Part shown: positions 1-7,104 of the stretch, in pieces
Position numbering within the stretch: position 1 is the first letter of the stretch
How the letters are laid out: every line of letters starts with the position of its first letter
Source: an uncultured Muribaculaceae bacterium
Lineage (GTDB): Bacteria; Bacteroidota; Bacteroidia; Bacteroidales; Muribaculaceae
DNA length: 28,680 bases
Direction of reading: 5' to 3'
NCBI GenBank assembly: GCA_910586995.1
Contig: CAJUKZ010000016.1
Span: 1-28,680, forward strand
Notes under the pieces: generated by a model
Told to the model about the DNA's origin: nothing
Seen by the model: only the letters and a program-made list of their open reading frames with translations
The model's database searches: none
Position numbers and translations under genes: made by a program

Positions 1-109
1 AATTTTTGAACTGTCAAAATTTTGTTCAATGTTTTAACAAAATTTTTAAATTCTTTGTTTTGTTTTGCTTCACCAGCCTCCGCTGAGGCGTCGTTCTCAA
101 AAGCGAATG

Positions 110-141
110 CAAAGGTAGATACTTTTTCCTTACCCTCCAAA
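110..141 (-). promoter_or_regulatory. Consensus Bacteroidetes promoter reading leftwards
   Basis: On the minus strand TTTG (138-141) is followed after exactly 20 bases by TACCTTTG (110-117), an exact match to the Bacteroidetes housekeeping form TTTG-N19/20-TAnnTTTG. Transcription would start near position 100-105 and leave the window. The predicted leader has a GC hairpin at 76-89 and is then AT-rich without a start codon context. Such strong promoters with long non-coding leaders often drive rRNA operons in this phylum; that identity is inference because the gene lies outside the window. Confidence 0.65.
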
Positions 142-473
142 TATTTTCGCAACTTTTTTCAAAGTTTTTACCCAATATGCCATAATACCCTGATTTATTG
201 AGCTAAATAAAATCCGTCATTTTTGAACGCAGATTCTCCTTTTCGCAGAGCAACCATTCCATGTCATAAATATACAATCTATATCATTGCATGTATAGAC
301 ATACTTTTTCTTGCCTTATCTCGCAAAAAAAACGGAAGCCATCAATGTTATGGACAAAAAATATACAATCCAGGCCATACTTTTACTATAATATTACTGT
401 CCAAGTCCTACATGATTTGTGCATCTTTAGTGTTAACCTATGTTAATATCAAATTTACAGACTTATTTTCGAG

Positions 474-481
474 TAATTTTG
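474..481 (+). promoter_or_regulatory. -7 promoter element (TAATTTTG) of the GH95 gene
   Basis: TAATTTTG matches the Bacteroidetes TAnnTTTG element and ends only 4 bases before the ATG at 486. No clear TTTG is found 19-21 bases upstream, so the -33 half is weak. If used, the mRNA would be essentially leaderless. Confidence 0.45.
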
Positions 482-485
482 GAAT

Positions 486-2894
486 ATGGAATTAGTAAAA
501 CGCATATTGATCACATCAACCTCAATGCTTGCGGTTGCTTCAGCGTATTGCGCTCAACCGACAACCCGCATTTGGGAAACCACACCGGCGAAATGGTTTG
601 AAGAAAGTTTTCCTATCGGAAACGGCACACTCGGTGCATCTGTATATAATGGTATGGATGCCGACTCTATGTCGCTGAACGACATCACACTCTGGACCGG
701 AGAGCCAATCGACCGGACACGCCCATATTCTCCAAACGCAAGCACATGGATTCCACAAATACGTGCAGCTCTCGACCGCGGAGACTTCAGAGCGGCAGAT
801 TCGCTTCAGAAATTCGTCCAAGGGAAGTACTCCCAGAATTATCAACCGCTCGGCAAGTTAAAAATATACTACCACGGCTTTAATCCTGACAATATATATA
901 GAGAACTGGATATTAACACAGGCATAGCCACCTCCATAACAAGTTCCGGGAATAAGATAGGTAGAATAGTACAGACTTTCTGCTCTGCGCCTGACTCTGT
1001 AATTGTAGTAAACATTACCTGCAGCAAACCTCAGGAGATAACAATCAGTCTCGACTCTCCTGAGAGCATGAAGACCTTAGTCCGCACATCAACATCCACA
1101 CACGGATACGCCGCATTCGACTCACGCCCTATATACTCACGAGGAGAGGGATCTTTCCGCCACGATGAAAGACGAGGCATACACTTCCTGACATTGCTTG
1201 ATGCCGAATGCCCGGCGGGTGGAAATATTGAATATGGCGACGATTACATACATATATCAAACGCTCCAACCGTGAACCTGCGGCTCACAAACGCAACAAG
1301 CTTCTCCGGAGCGTCCTCCGATCCTGCCAAAAACAATTCATATATTCCTCGCGCCGTACGCAGACTGTCGGCCGCGAAAGAACGATCGTACGCAGAACTC
1401 CTGGCAAGACACCGCTACGATGTATCCAGCCTAATGGAACGTGTAAGCATCAACTTAGGCGAAACCTCACCTGAAATAAGCACCCGGCCAACATCTCGCC
1501 AATTGTTAGGCTACACACTCTCGGACGAATACAATCCAGAACTTGAAGCCTTATATTTCCAATTCGGAAGATACCTGCTATCCGCATGCTCACGCACACC
1601 GGGCGTTCCTGCAAACTTGCAAGGACTATGGAATGAATACGTGCTCCCACCCTGGAGCAGCAACTATACAACCAATATCAATCTTCAGGAAAACTACTGG
1701 CCGGCAGAGAATACCAATCTGAGCGAACTACACAGACCTCTGCTCGACTTCATACTGATGTTAAGCGAATCAACAGGAAAAGACGCCGCCCTTATATATT
1801 ATGGTGTAAACCGCGGTTGGTGTCTTGGTCAAAACAGCGATATATGGGGTACTGCGGCTCCAGTAGGAGAACACGAGGGACACCCGATGTGGGCCAACTG
1901 GACAATGGGTGGAGCTTGGCTTGCATCCCACATATGGGAACACTATCTTTACACACTTGACAAAGAAGATCTAAAAAAATACTATCCGGCACTGCGAGGA
2001 GCAGCCGAATTCTGCGCCGGATGGATGATCGAGAAAGACGGAATGCTTATCACATCACCCGGCACATCACCTGAAAACAGATTCATCGCAGACAATGGAT
2101 ATGAAGGTGCTACAGCAGCAGGAATGACCGCAGATATAGCCATAGCAAGGCAATGCATCTCCGACGCACTCCACGCAGCCAAAGTTCTTGATACCGATCA
2201 CACCCTACAGAATGAATTTGCCGGTATACTCCACCGTTTAGCTCCTTACAAAACCGGATCCTCAGGGCTGTTGCTCGAATGGCCGGAAGACTGGCAGGAT
2301 GCAGAACCGACTCACCGACACCAGACACATCTCTACGGATTATTCCCGGGACGACACTTAACGCCGGACGACACTCCGGAATTGGTCGAAGCCGCATCAA
2401 AAAGCCTTGATCTGCGCGGCGAACTCACTACAGGCTGGAGTACAGGATGGCGCATAAATCTGCGTGCAAGAGCACTGGACAGCGAGAAAGCATACTCTAT
2501 GTTGCGCAGACTGCTGAACTATATATCTCCAGATGGTTACATCGGACAAGACGCACGCCGCGGAGGAGGCACATACCCTAATCTTCTCGATGCTCATTCA
2601 CCGTTTCAGATCGACGGTAACTTCGGAGGCACAAGCGGAATTGCCGAAATGATAATGCAAAGCAATTATAGTGGTCTACCTGGAGATACAGCCACAATCC
2701 ATATAATGCCGGCCACACCACGCGAATGGAAAAATGGACACGTAAAGGGACTGAATGCCCGAGGCGGATATACGGTAGACATTGTGTGGGAAAACAATAG
2801 ACCAACAGAAGTTGTTGCCACAAAGAATACTCCTATGGCTGCACCTCTGAATATCAAAGGTGCTGAAGGTGCAAAAATAATCATAACAGAATAA
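486..2894 (+). CDS. GH95 family alpha-L-fucosidase (or alpha-L-galactosidase), exported
   Basis: An 802-residue glycoside hydrolase family 95 protein. These inverting enzymes remove terminal alpha-1,2-linked L-fucose (some members L-galactose) from host or plant glycans. Residues 1-23 form a signal peptide, with cleavage after A20 or A23, so it acts in the periplasm or at the surface. The N-terminal domain carries the family sequence 'PIGNGTLGASVYNG' near residue 43. The catalytic (alpha/alpha)6 barrel keeps the residues known from the Bifidobacterium enzyme: the Asn pair N397/N399 in 'TNINLQENYWPAEN', the general acid E530 in 'GTSPENRF', and D710 in 'QIDGNFGG'. Length is normal for the family. 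surE follows after 22 bases and may be co-transcribed. There is no SusC/SusD pair beside it, so it is not in a visible polysaccharide utilisation locus. Substrate choice cannot be decided from sequence alone. Confidence 0.92.
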   Translation: MELVKRILITSTSMLAVASAYCAQPTTRIWETTPAKWFEESFPIGNGTLGASVYNGMDADSMSLNDITLWTGEPIDRTRPYSPNASTWIPQIRAALDRGDFRAADSLQKFVQGKYSQNYQPLGKLKIYYHGFNPDNIYRELDINTGIATSITSSGNKIGRIVQTFCSAPDSVIVVNITCSKPQEITISLDSPESMKTLVRTSTSTHGYAAFDSRPIYSRGEGSFRHDERRGIHFLTLLDAECPAGGNIEYGDDYIHISNAPTVNLRLTNATSFSGASSDPAKNNSYIPRAVRRLSAAKERSYAELLARHRYDVSSLMERVSINLGETSPEISTRPTSRQLLGYTLSDEYNPELEALYFQFGRYLLSACSRTPGVPANLQGLWNEYVLPPWSSNYTTNINLQENYWPAENTNLSELHRPLLDFILMLSESTGKDAALIYYGVNRGWCLGQNSDIWGTAAPVGEHEGHPMWANWTMGGAWLASHIWEHYLYTLDKEDLKKYYPALRGAAEFCAGWMIEKDGMLITSPGTSPENRFIADNGYEGATAAGMTADIAIARQCISDALHAAKVLDTDHTLQNEFAGILHRLAPYKTGSSGLLLEWPEDWQDAEPTHRHQTHLYGLFPGRHLTPDDTPELVEAASKSLDLRGELTTGWSTGWRINLRARALDSEKAYSMLRRLLNYISPDGYIGQDARRGGGTYPNLLDAHSPFQIDGNFGGTSGIAEMIMQSNYSGLPGDTATIHIMPATPREWKNGHVKGLNARGGYTVDIVWENNRPTEVVATKNTPMAAPLNIKGAEGAKIIITE

Positions 2895-2916
2895 GAAATC
2901 ATCAATATACACAGAA

Positions 2917-3681
2917 ATGAACAACAGACCACTCATACTGATATCGAATGACGACAGCATAGATGCAAAAGGTGTACACCATCTCGCTGAATGTGTCAAA
3001 GAATTCGGCGACGTGATAATCGTCGCACCCGACTCTCCACAATCAGGGCAATCATCATCACTATCGGTCAACAAACCTTTGCGTATCACCCGCCACGAAG
3101 GTTACGACGACGCCGAAGTGTATTCCGTAAGCGGTACTCCGGTCGACTGCGTGAAACTTGCCCTCCACGCCATAGTACCACGCAAGCCGGATATAATGCT
3201 CTCCGGAATAAATCACGGAAGCAACTCCGGCAATGCCATTACCTATTCAGGGACAATGGGAGCTGCAATCGAAGCCGCTACTGTAGGCATTCCTTCCGTA
3301 GGGTTCTCGCTACTACACCACTCGCTTAAGGCCGACTTCACATGGACAACTCCGTTCGTAAAGGAAATAACACGCCGCGTGCTTGAATCCGGATTACCCG
3401 AAGGCATTTGCCTGAATGTCAACATACCGGCTAAAGTAGAGCCACTTGGCATGAAAGTATGTCGGGCTGCGCGCGGCCACTGGTCTGAGGAATATGAACG
3501 ATATCTTGACCCCAACGGAAAGCCATTTTTCTGGCTCACCGGGCGCTTCTGCAATGACGAACCAGACGCGACCGACACCGATGAATACTGGCTTGCCAAG
3601 AAATATGTATCCGTAGTACCTGCCTCCATCGACCAGACCGCAACCAAGGCTATTTCTTCGATCGAAAAGCTTCTGAAGTAG
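2917..3681 (+). CDS. surE: SurE, 5'/3'-nucleotidase (survival protein)
   Basis: A 254-residue SurE acid phosphatase, a metal-dependent cytoplasmic enzyme that dephosphorylates nucleoside monophosphates and short polyphosphate, linked to stationary-phase survival in other bacteria. The metal site is intact: D12 and D13 in 'ISNDDS', S43 in 'PDSPQSGQSS' and N99 in 'SGINHGSN'. The conserved 'SGTPVDCVKLAL' follows at 72-83. It lies 22 bases after the GH95 gene on the same strand. A short GC hairpin with a T-run follows 30 bases after its stop, and a new promoter starts the next gene, so surE probably ends this transcript. Confidence 0.95.
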   Translation: MNNRPLILISNDDSIDAKGVHHLAECVKEFGDVIIVAPDSPQSGQSSSLSVNKPLRITRHEGYDDAEVYSVSGTPVDCVKLALHAIVPRKPDIMLSGINHGSNSGNAITYSGTMGAAIEAATVGIPSVGFSLLHHSLKADFTWTTPFVKEITRRVLESGLPEGICLNVNIPAKVEPLGMKVCRAARGHWSEEYERYLDPNGKPFFWLTGRFCNDEPDATDTDEYWLAKKYVSVVPASIDQTATKAISSIEKLLK

Positions 3682-3708
3682 GCCAGGCCAACGCCCGAAA
3701 ACCACGGA

Positions 3709-3740
3709 GTTGCCCGTAACCGGGATTTTTGCTAATTTTG
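3709..3740 (+). promoter_or_regulatory. Promoter of the Ig-like lipoprotein gene
   Basis: TTG (3710-3712) is followed after 20 bases by TAATTTTG (3733-3740), matching TTTG-N19/20-TAnnTTTG. Only 9 bases separate the -7 element from the ATG at 3750, so the transcript would have almost no 5' leader. Confidence 0.55.
3713..3730 (+). terminator. Weak hairpin with T-run after surE
   Basis: CCCG (3713-3716), a four-base loop and CGGG (3721-3724) are followed by ATTTTT. The stem is only 4 base pairs, so this is a weak terminator candidate at best. It overlaps the next promoter. Confidence 0.3.
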
Positions 3741-3749
3741 TTCCCTGAA

Positions 3750-5759
3750 ATGAAGCATTTTAATAAAAAGAGATACCATCGTTGGGCATTAGGTGCGATA
3801 GCCTGTGCCCTGACTGCATGCGCAAGCATAGGAAGGCCGGAAGGAGGTCCACGCGACACCACTCCTCCAGAATTCACATATTCAAATCCCGCACCCGGAT
3901 CGCGAAACGTCAAGACCACAAGGATTGATGTATATTTCAACGAGAACGTACAGCTCGACGATCCAACCAACAAGATAATTGTGTCTCCGGCACAAAAGAC
4001 GATGCCTTCTCTGAATGCTCAGGGACGACGAGTGACGGTCGAACTGCGCGACTCACTGATTCCTAACGCCACATATACAATAGACTTTGCCGACGCAATC
4101 AACGACCTCAACGAGAAAAACATTCTCGACGGATTCGCCATCGACTTCTCGACCGGACAAGATTTAGACACCCTCCGCATCTCCGGCATGGTGCTGGCAG
4201 CACGCAATCTCGAGCCTGCACAGGGAATGCTTGTAGGTGTATACAGCAAACTCGACGACACTACACTAACAACACTCCCTTTCGAGCGCGTGGCACGCAC
4301 CAATCAATACGGACAATTCACCATACGAAATCTCAAACCAGGGCAATATCACATCTTTGCAATCAACGACGTAAACCGCGACAATCACTGGGACAGATCC
4401 GAAGACATAGCTTTCTATGATCTGACAATCAGCCCGACAGTCGAGGACATCGAAGTCACAGACACCCTGCGCAGCGCACAGAACACAGATTCTCTCGTTA
4501 CACACCGTGGCATACGATACCTACCAAACGACATACTGCTGACGTGGTTCAACGAAGAATACAAATCACAATACCTCTCCGACTACAAGCGGCCGGACCG
4601 TCATAAAGTGACCCTGAATTTCGGCGCTCCATCCGACACAATGCCCACTCTCACGCTCCTCGACGGACCTCTGAAAGGCACTACTCTGGCCGAGCACTCC
4701 ATAATAAAACGTTCGGCCACACGCGACTCTATAGAGTATTGGATCAACGATTCAATACTTATAGCGCGCGACTCAATGCTCGTGGCTGCAACGTACTTGC
4801 GCACCGACTCGCTCGACAACCTGTCGTGGACAACCGATACATTGAAGTTCAACTTCAGAGAACCGAAAGGCAGCAAAAAGAAAAAGAAGAAAAACGACGA
4901 TGCCGATACCATTCCGCAGATCGACTTCATACGTTTCAACAGCAGAACAAGCGGCACTCAGGATATAAACCTGCCCCTGATATTCGACTCCAGCGAACCA
5001 ATCAGGTCGCTCGACAACTCGGCTGTGCATCTGAGCATGCTCAACGATACCGTATGGACAGCCGTAGCCGACGCTCCCACTTTGGATGTGGACTCAATCA
5101 ACCCGCTCATGTTCAGGTATTCCTACAACTGGAAGCCGGGTACACGCTACAAACTTGAGATAGACTCTGCCTCAATCACCGGCATCTACGGTCATTTCAA
5201 CAAACCTATCTCTCAGGAAATAAGAATAAAAGCGCTCGAAGAATATGGCAATCTTTTCTTCCGGATCAACGACACAGACAGTACAGCCATTGTGGAGCTT
5301 CTGAACCAGAGCGACGGAGTAGTCGCTAAATCCCCTGTGATTGACGGACTCGCTTCATTCAACTTCGTACGCCCGGGCAATTACTATGCACGCCTGATAC
5401 TCGATAAAAACGAAAACGGGAAATGGGACACCGGCAACTATGCCGACAGCCTTCAGCCAGAGGAGGTTTATTACTATCCAAAAAAGATAGCACTTAAAGC
5501 AAATTGGGATATCGAGCAATCGTGGAATATCTACGAGACAGCCCTTGATCTTCAGAAGCCTTACGAGATAAAGAAGAACAAGCCAAAACTCAAAGGCAGG
5601 ACATCAAACCCGAACAGCTACACTGATGAAGAAGACGAAGAAGACACCGACAACTTCTTCAACAACGGATATCAGGGTACATCAACAAACCGTTACGACA
5701 CTGAGCAACGCAACCTCAACAATATGAACTCACTACGCGGAGGCATACGCTCCTTCTGA
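3750..5759 (+). CDS. Ig-like (SbsA/Big_5 type) domain lipoprotein
   Basis: A 669-residue envelope protein. I chose the ATG at 3750 rather than an upstream TTG at 3729, because it gives a clean lipoprotein signal: Lys/Arg-rich start, hydrophobic core, lipobox 'LTAC' near residue 25. Soon after comes 'TTPPEFTYSNPAPGSRNV', typical of the bacterial Ig-like domain (Big_5/SbsA) in conserved Bacteroidetes lipoproteins. Two Asp/Asn-rich loops that look calcium-binding, 'DVNRDNHWDRSED' (about residue 206) and 'DKNENGKWDTGNY' (about 551), sit at the ends of beta-rich modules. A lysine run (about 376-383) is followed by an acidic patch; another acidic stretch 'DEEDEEDTD' lies near the C-terminus. The role is unknown; probably structural or a surface/periplasmic scaffold. 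rex starts 16 bases downstream and may share the transcript. Confidence 0.75.
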   Translation: MKHFNKKRYHRWALGAIACALTACASIGRPEGGPRDTTPPEFTYSNPAPGSRNVKTTRIDVYFNENVQLDDPTNKIIVSPAQKTMPSLNAQGRRVTVELRDSLIPNATYTIDFADAINDLNEKNILDGFAIDFSTGQDLDTLRISGMVLAARNLEPAQGMLVGVYSKLDDTTLTTLPFERVARTNQYGQFTIRNLKPGQYHIFAINDVNRDNHWDRSEDIAFYDLTISPTVEDIEVTDTLRSAQNTDSLVTHRGIRYLPNDILLTWFNEEYKSQYLSDYKRPDRHKVTLNFGAPSDTMPTLTLLDGPLKGTTLAEHSIIKRSATRDSIEYWINDSILIARDSMLVAATYLRTDSLDNLSWTTDTLKFNFREPKGSKKKKKKNDDADTIPQIDFIRFNSRTSGTQDINLPLIFDSSEPIRSLDNSAVHLSMLNDTVWTAVADAPTLDVDSINPLMFRYSYNWKPGTRYKLEIDSASITGIYGHFNKPISQEIRIKALEEYGNLFFRINDTDSTAIVELLNQSDGVVAKSPVIDGLASFNFVRPGNYYARLILDKNENGKWDTGNYADSLQPEEVYYYPKKIALKANWDIEQSWNIYETALDLQKPYEIKKNKPKLKGRTSNPNSYTDEEDEEDTDNFFNNGYQGTSTNRYDTEQRNLNNMNSLRGGIRSF

Positions 5760-5775
5760 CATTACGAGAGAAGAC

Positions 5776-6447
5776 ATGAAGACTACCGACACACAGCGCA
5801 AATCATCGTCTGGAATATCCGACACACAGAAAGAGATACTGCCCGAGCCGACATTACGCCGACTCCCCTGGTATCTGGCATATGTGAGCATGCTGAGATG
5901 GGAGAATGTGGAATATGTCTCATCCACACAGATCTCCAAAGAACTGAATGTAGATGCCTCACAGATAGCCAAAGACCTGTCGTTCCTGAATATCAAAGGA
6001 AAGACCCGCATTGGATATGAGGTATCGAAACTTGAGCACGAACTTCAGGAATTCCTCGGCTTCAAGAAAAAGCACAATGCTTTCATCGTCGGAATCGGAA
6101 GCCTCGGGGCTGCCTTGCTCGCCGACAGCGGGTTGCATAACTATGGACTCAATATCGTGGCCGGCTTCGACATCAATCCCTCGCTCACCGGGACTACAAT
6201 CTCTGGTGTGCCGATATACCATAGCAACCGGCTTGATGAACTGCGTCCGCATCTGAAAGCCGAGATAGGCATCGTGACCGTACCTGTCGAGTATGCACAG
6301 ACCGTAGTTGATCAGCTTGTAAATTCCGGAATCAAAGCCATATGGAATTTCACGCCTGCCCGCCTGCGCGTTCCATCAGGCATAGTGATAGAGAACACAT
6401 CCATCTACGCACACCTTGCGGTGATATACAACAGAATGGTAAAATGA
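5776..6447 (+). CDS. rex: Rex, redox-sensing NADH/NAD+-responsive repressor
   Basis: A 223-residue Rex-family transcriptional repressor, which binds operator DNA when NADH/NAD+ is low and releases it when NADH binds, controlling fermentation and respiratory genes. The N-terminal winged helix includes 'SSTQISKELNVDASQIAKDLSFLNIKG' split over residues 49-75. The Rossmann nucleotide motif is 'VGIGSLG' (105-111). The C-terminal part 'GIVTVPVEYAQTVVDQLVNSGIKAIWNFTP' (as two neighbouring pieces) and the final 'HLAVIYNRM' are typical of the family's dimer swap region. It lies 16 bases after the Ig-like lipoprotein and its TGA overlaps the next ATG by 4 bases, so the following gene is translationally coupled. 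I saw no clear Rex operator in the window. Confidence 0.93.
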   Translation: MKTTDTQRKSSSGISDTQKEILPEPTLRRLPWYLAYVSMLRWENVEYVSSTQISKELNVDASQIAKDLSFLNIKGKTRIGYEVSKLEHELQEFLGFKKKHNAFIVGIGSLGAALLADSGLHNYGLNIVAGFDINPSLTGTTISGVPIYHSNRLDELRPHLKAEIGIVTVPVEYAQTVVDQLVNSGIKAIWNFTPARLRVPSGIVIENTSIYAHLAVIYNRMVK

Positions 6448-7004
6448 AGACAATCATCCTGCGTCGCAACAGCACTTCCCCTATATCCCCGTTTCCGGAA
6501 ATAATCAATGTGCCGGACTCTGCCGTCAGCCGCGACTGGCGTCCGGTATTTCTGCCCGACGATGGTTCTCCCTGGCTCGGACAGATACTCCCGGCCTACA
6601 GGGTGTGCCGTCTTGGCAAAAACATTCCCGAAAGATTCGCAACAAGGTATTTCGACGCCGTAACACTTGCGGTCGTGGCTTTTCCCTCAGAAAACACCAT
6701 CCCGCTCTCGCTGGCACTGACAGCCGACGGCGCTGTAGCTCTCGGCCGCTGGATTGAAATACCTGAAGCAGAACGCGGAAACGACACTGTATATAACGTA
6801 TCGCATTCAAACGGCCATATTGAATTCTCCGATAATTCGGCAGGAATATGTAGCGCCTTGCACAGCCTGAGCCGATGCATGACGCTCAAGATGGGCGATA
6901 TAATCATACCTTTCGACGACGGCATATCCGTAGCGTTAGATATAGACACTGAAATAAGCGCCACACTCGACGAAGTGAAAGTTCTGGAATACCGTGTAAA
7001 ATAA
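6444..7004 (+). CDS. Degenerate fumarylacetoacetate hydrolase (FAH)-fold protein, probable pseudoenzyme
   Basis: A 186-residue protein starting at the ATG that overlaps the rex stop (ATGA); an upstream in-frame start at 6342 lies inside rex and is rejected. It resembles the small FAH-domain proteins: 'VCRLGKNIPERFATRYFDAV' (54-73), 'DGAVALGRWI', and 'LHSLSRCMTLKMGDIII' align with FAH segments recognised by eye. The metal and catalytic positions are changed. The family's 'YExEL' pair before the 'RLGKNI' segment corresponds to Q47 and L49 here, the Asp of 'IDFTARD' to V78, and the 'TGTPxGV' loop to 'PFDDGISV'. It therefore keeps the fold but probably not the hydrolase or decarboxylase activity. 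The alignment is from memory, without a computed score. Coupling to rex suggests a regulatory or redox-linked role (inference). Confidence 0.65.
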   Translation: MKTIILRRNSTSPISPFPEIINVPDSAVSRDWRPVFLPDDGSPWLGQILPAYRVCRLGKNIPERFATRYFDAVTLAVVAFPSENTIPLSLALTADGAVALGRWIEIPEAERGNDTVYNVSHSNGHIEFSDNSAGICSALHSLSRCMTLKMGDIIIPFDDGISVALDIDTEISATLDEVKVLEYRVK

Positions 7005-7062
7005 CTCAGCCATCCGATTCATTAACACTTTTCCCATCGTCCGGCGCAATAAAATGCATACA

Positions 7063-7104
7063 ATCGGAGTTATATCTATCAGACACTAACATTATCACTC
7101 CGAT
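7063..7104 (+). promoter_or_regulatory. Inverted repeat overlapping the porV start codon
   Basis: ATCGGAGT (7063-7070) and ACTCCGAT (7097-7104) are perfect 8-base inverted copies, 26 bases apart. The right arm includes the A and T of the porV ATG (7103-7105). In RNA this would hide the start codon in a stem. No TAnnTTTG promoter element was found in the 98-base gap before porV. Confidence 0.35.

Larger units (their letters stand above)
1..485. other. AT-rich intergenic region at the left edge
   Basis: No convincing gene lies in these 485 bases. A 90-codon reading frame at 223-495 has no family resemblance, is AT-driven and runs into the fucosidase start, so it is not called. The region holds a leftward promoter (110-141), a small GC hairpin downstream of it (76-89, GCCTC-CGCT-GAGGC), a 12-base direct repeat AAATATACAATC at 268-279 and 359-370, and the -7 element of the next gene at 474-481. 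Confidence 0.6.

Noticed and set aside
268..370. 12-base direct repeat AAATATACAATC suggesting an attachment site or iteron
   Set aside because: Only two copies in AT-rich DNA and no integrase or replication gene nearby; chance is a sufficient explanation.
223..495. 90-codon reading frame upstream of the GH95 gene
   Set aside because: AT-rich, no family resemblance, no signal of coding, and it crosses the -7 element and start of the GH95 gene.
6342..6443. Upstream in-frame extension of the FAH-like protein
   Set aside because: It lies wholly inside rex and adds 34 residues without FAH similarity; the ATGA overlap at 6444 is the natural start.
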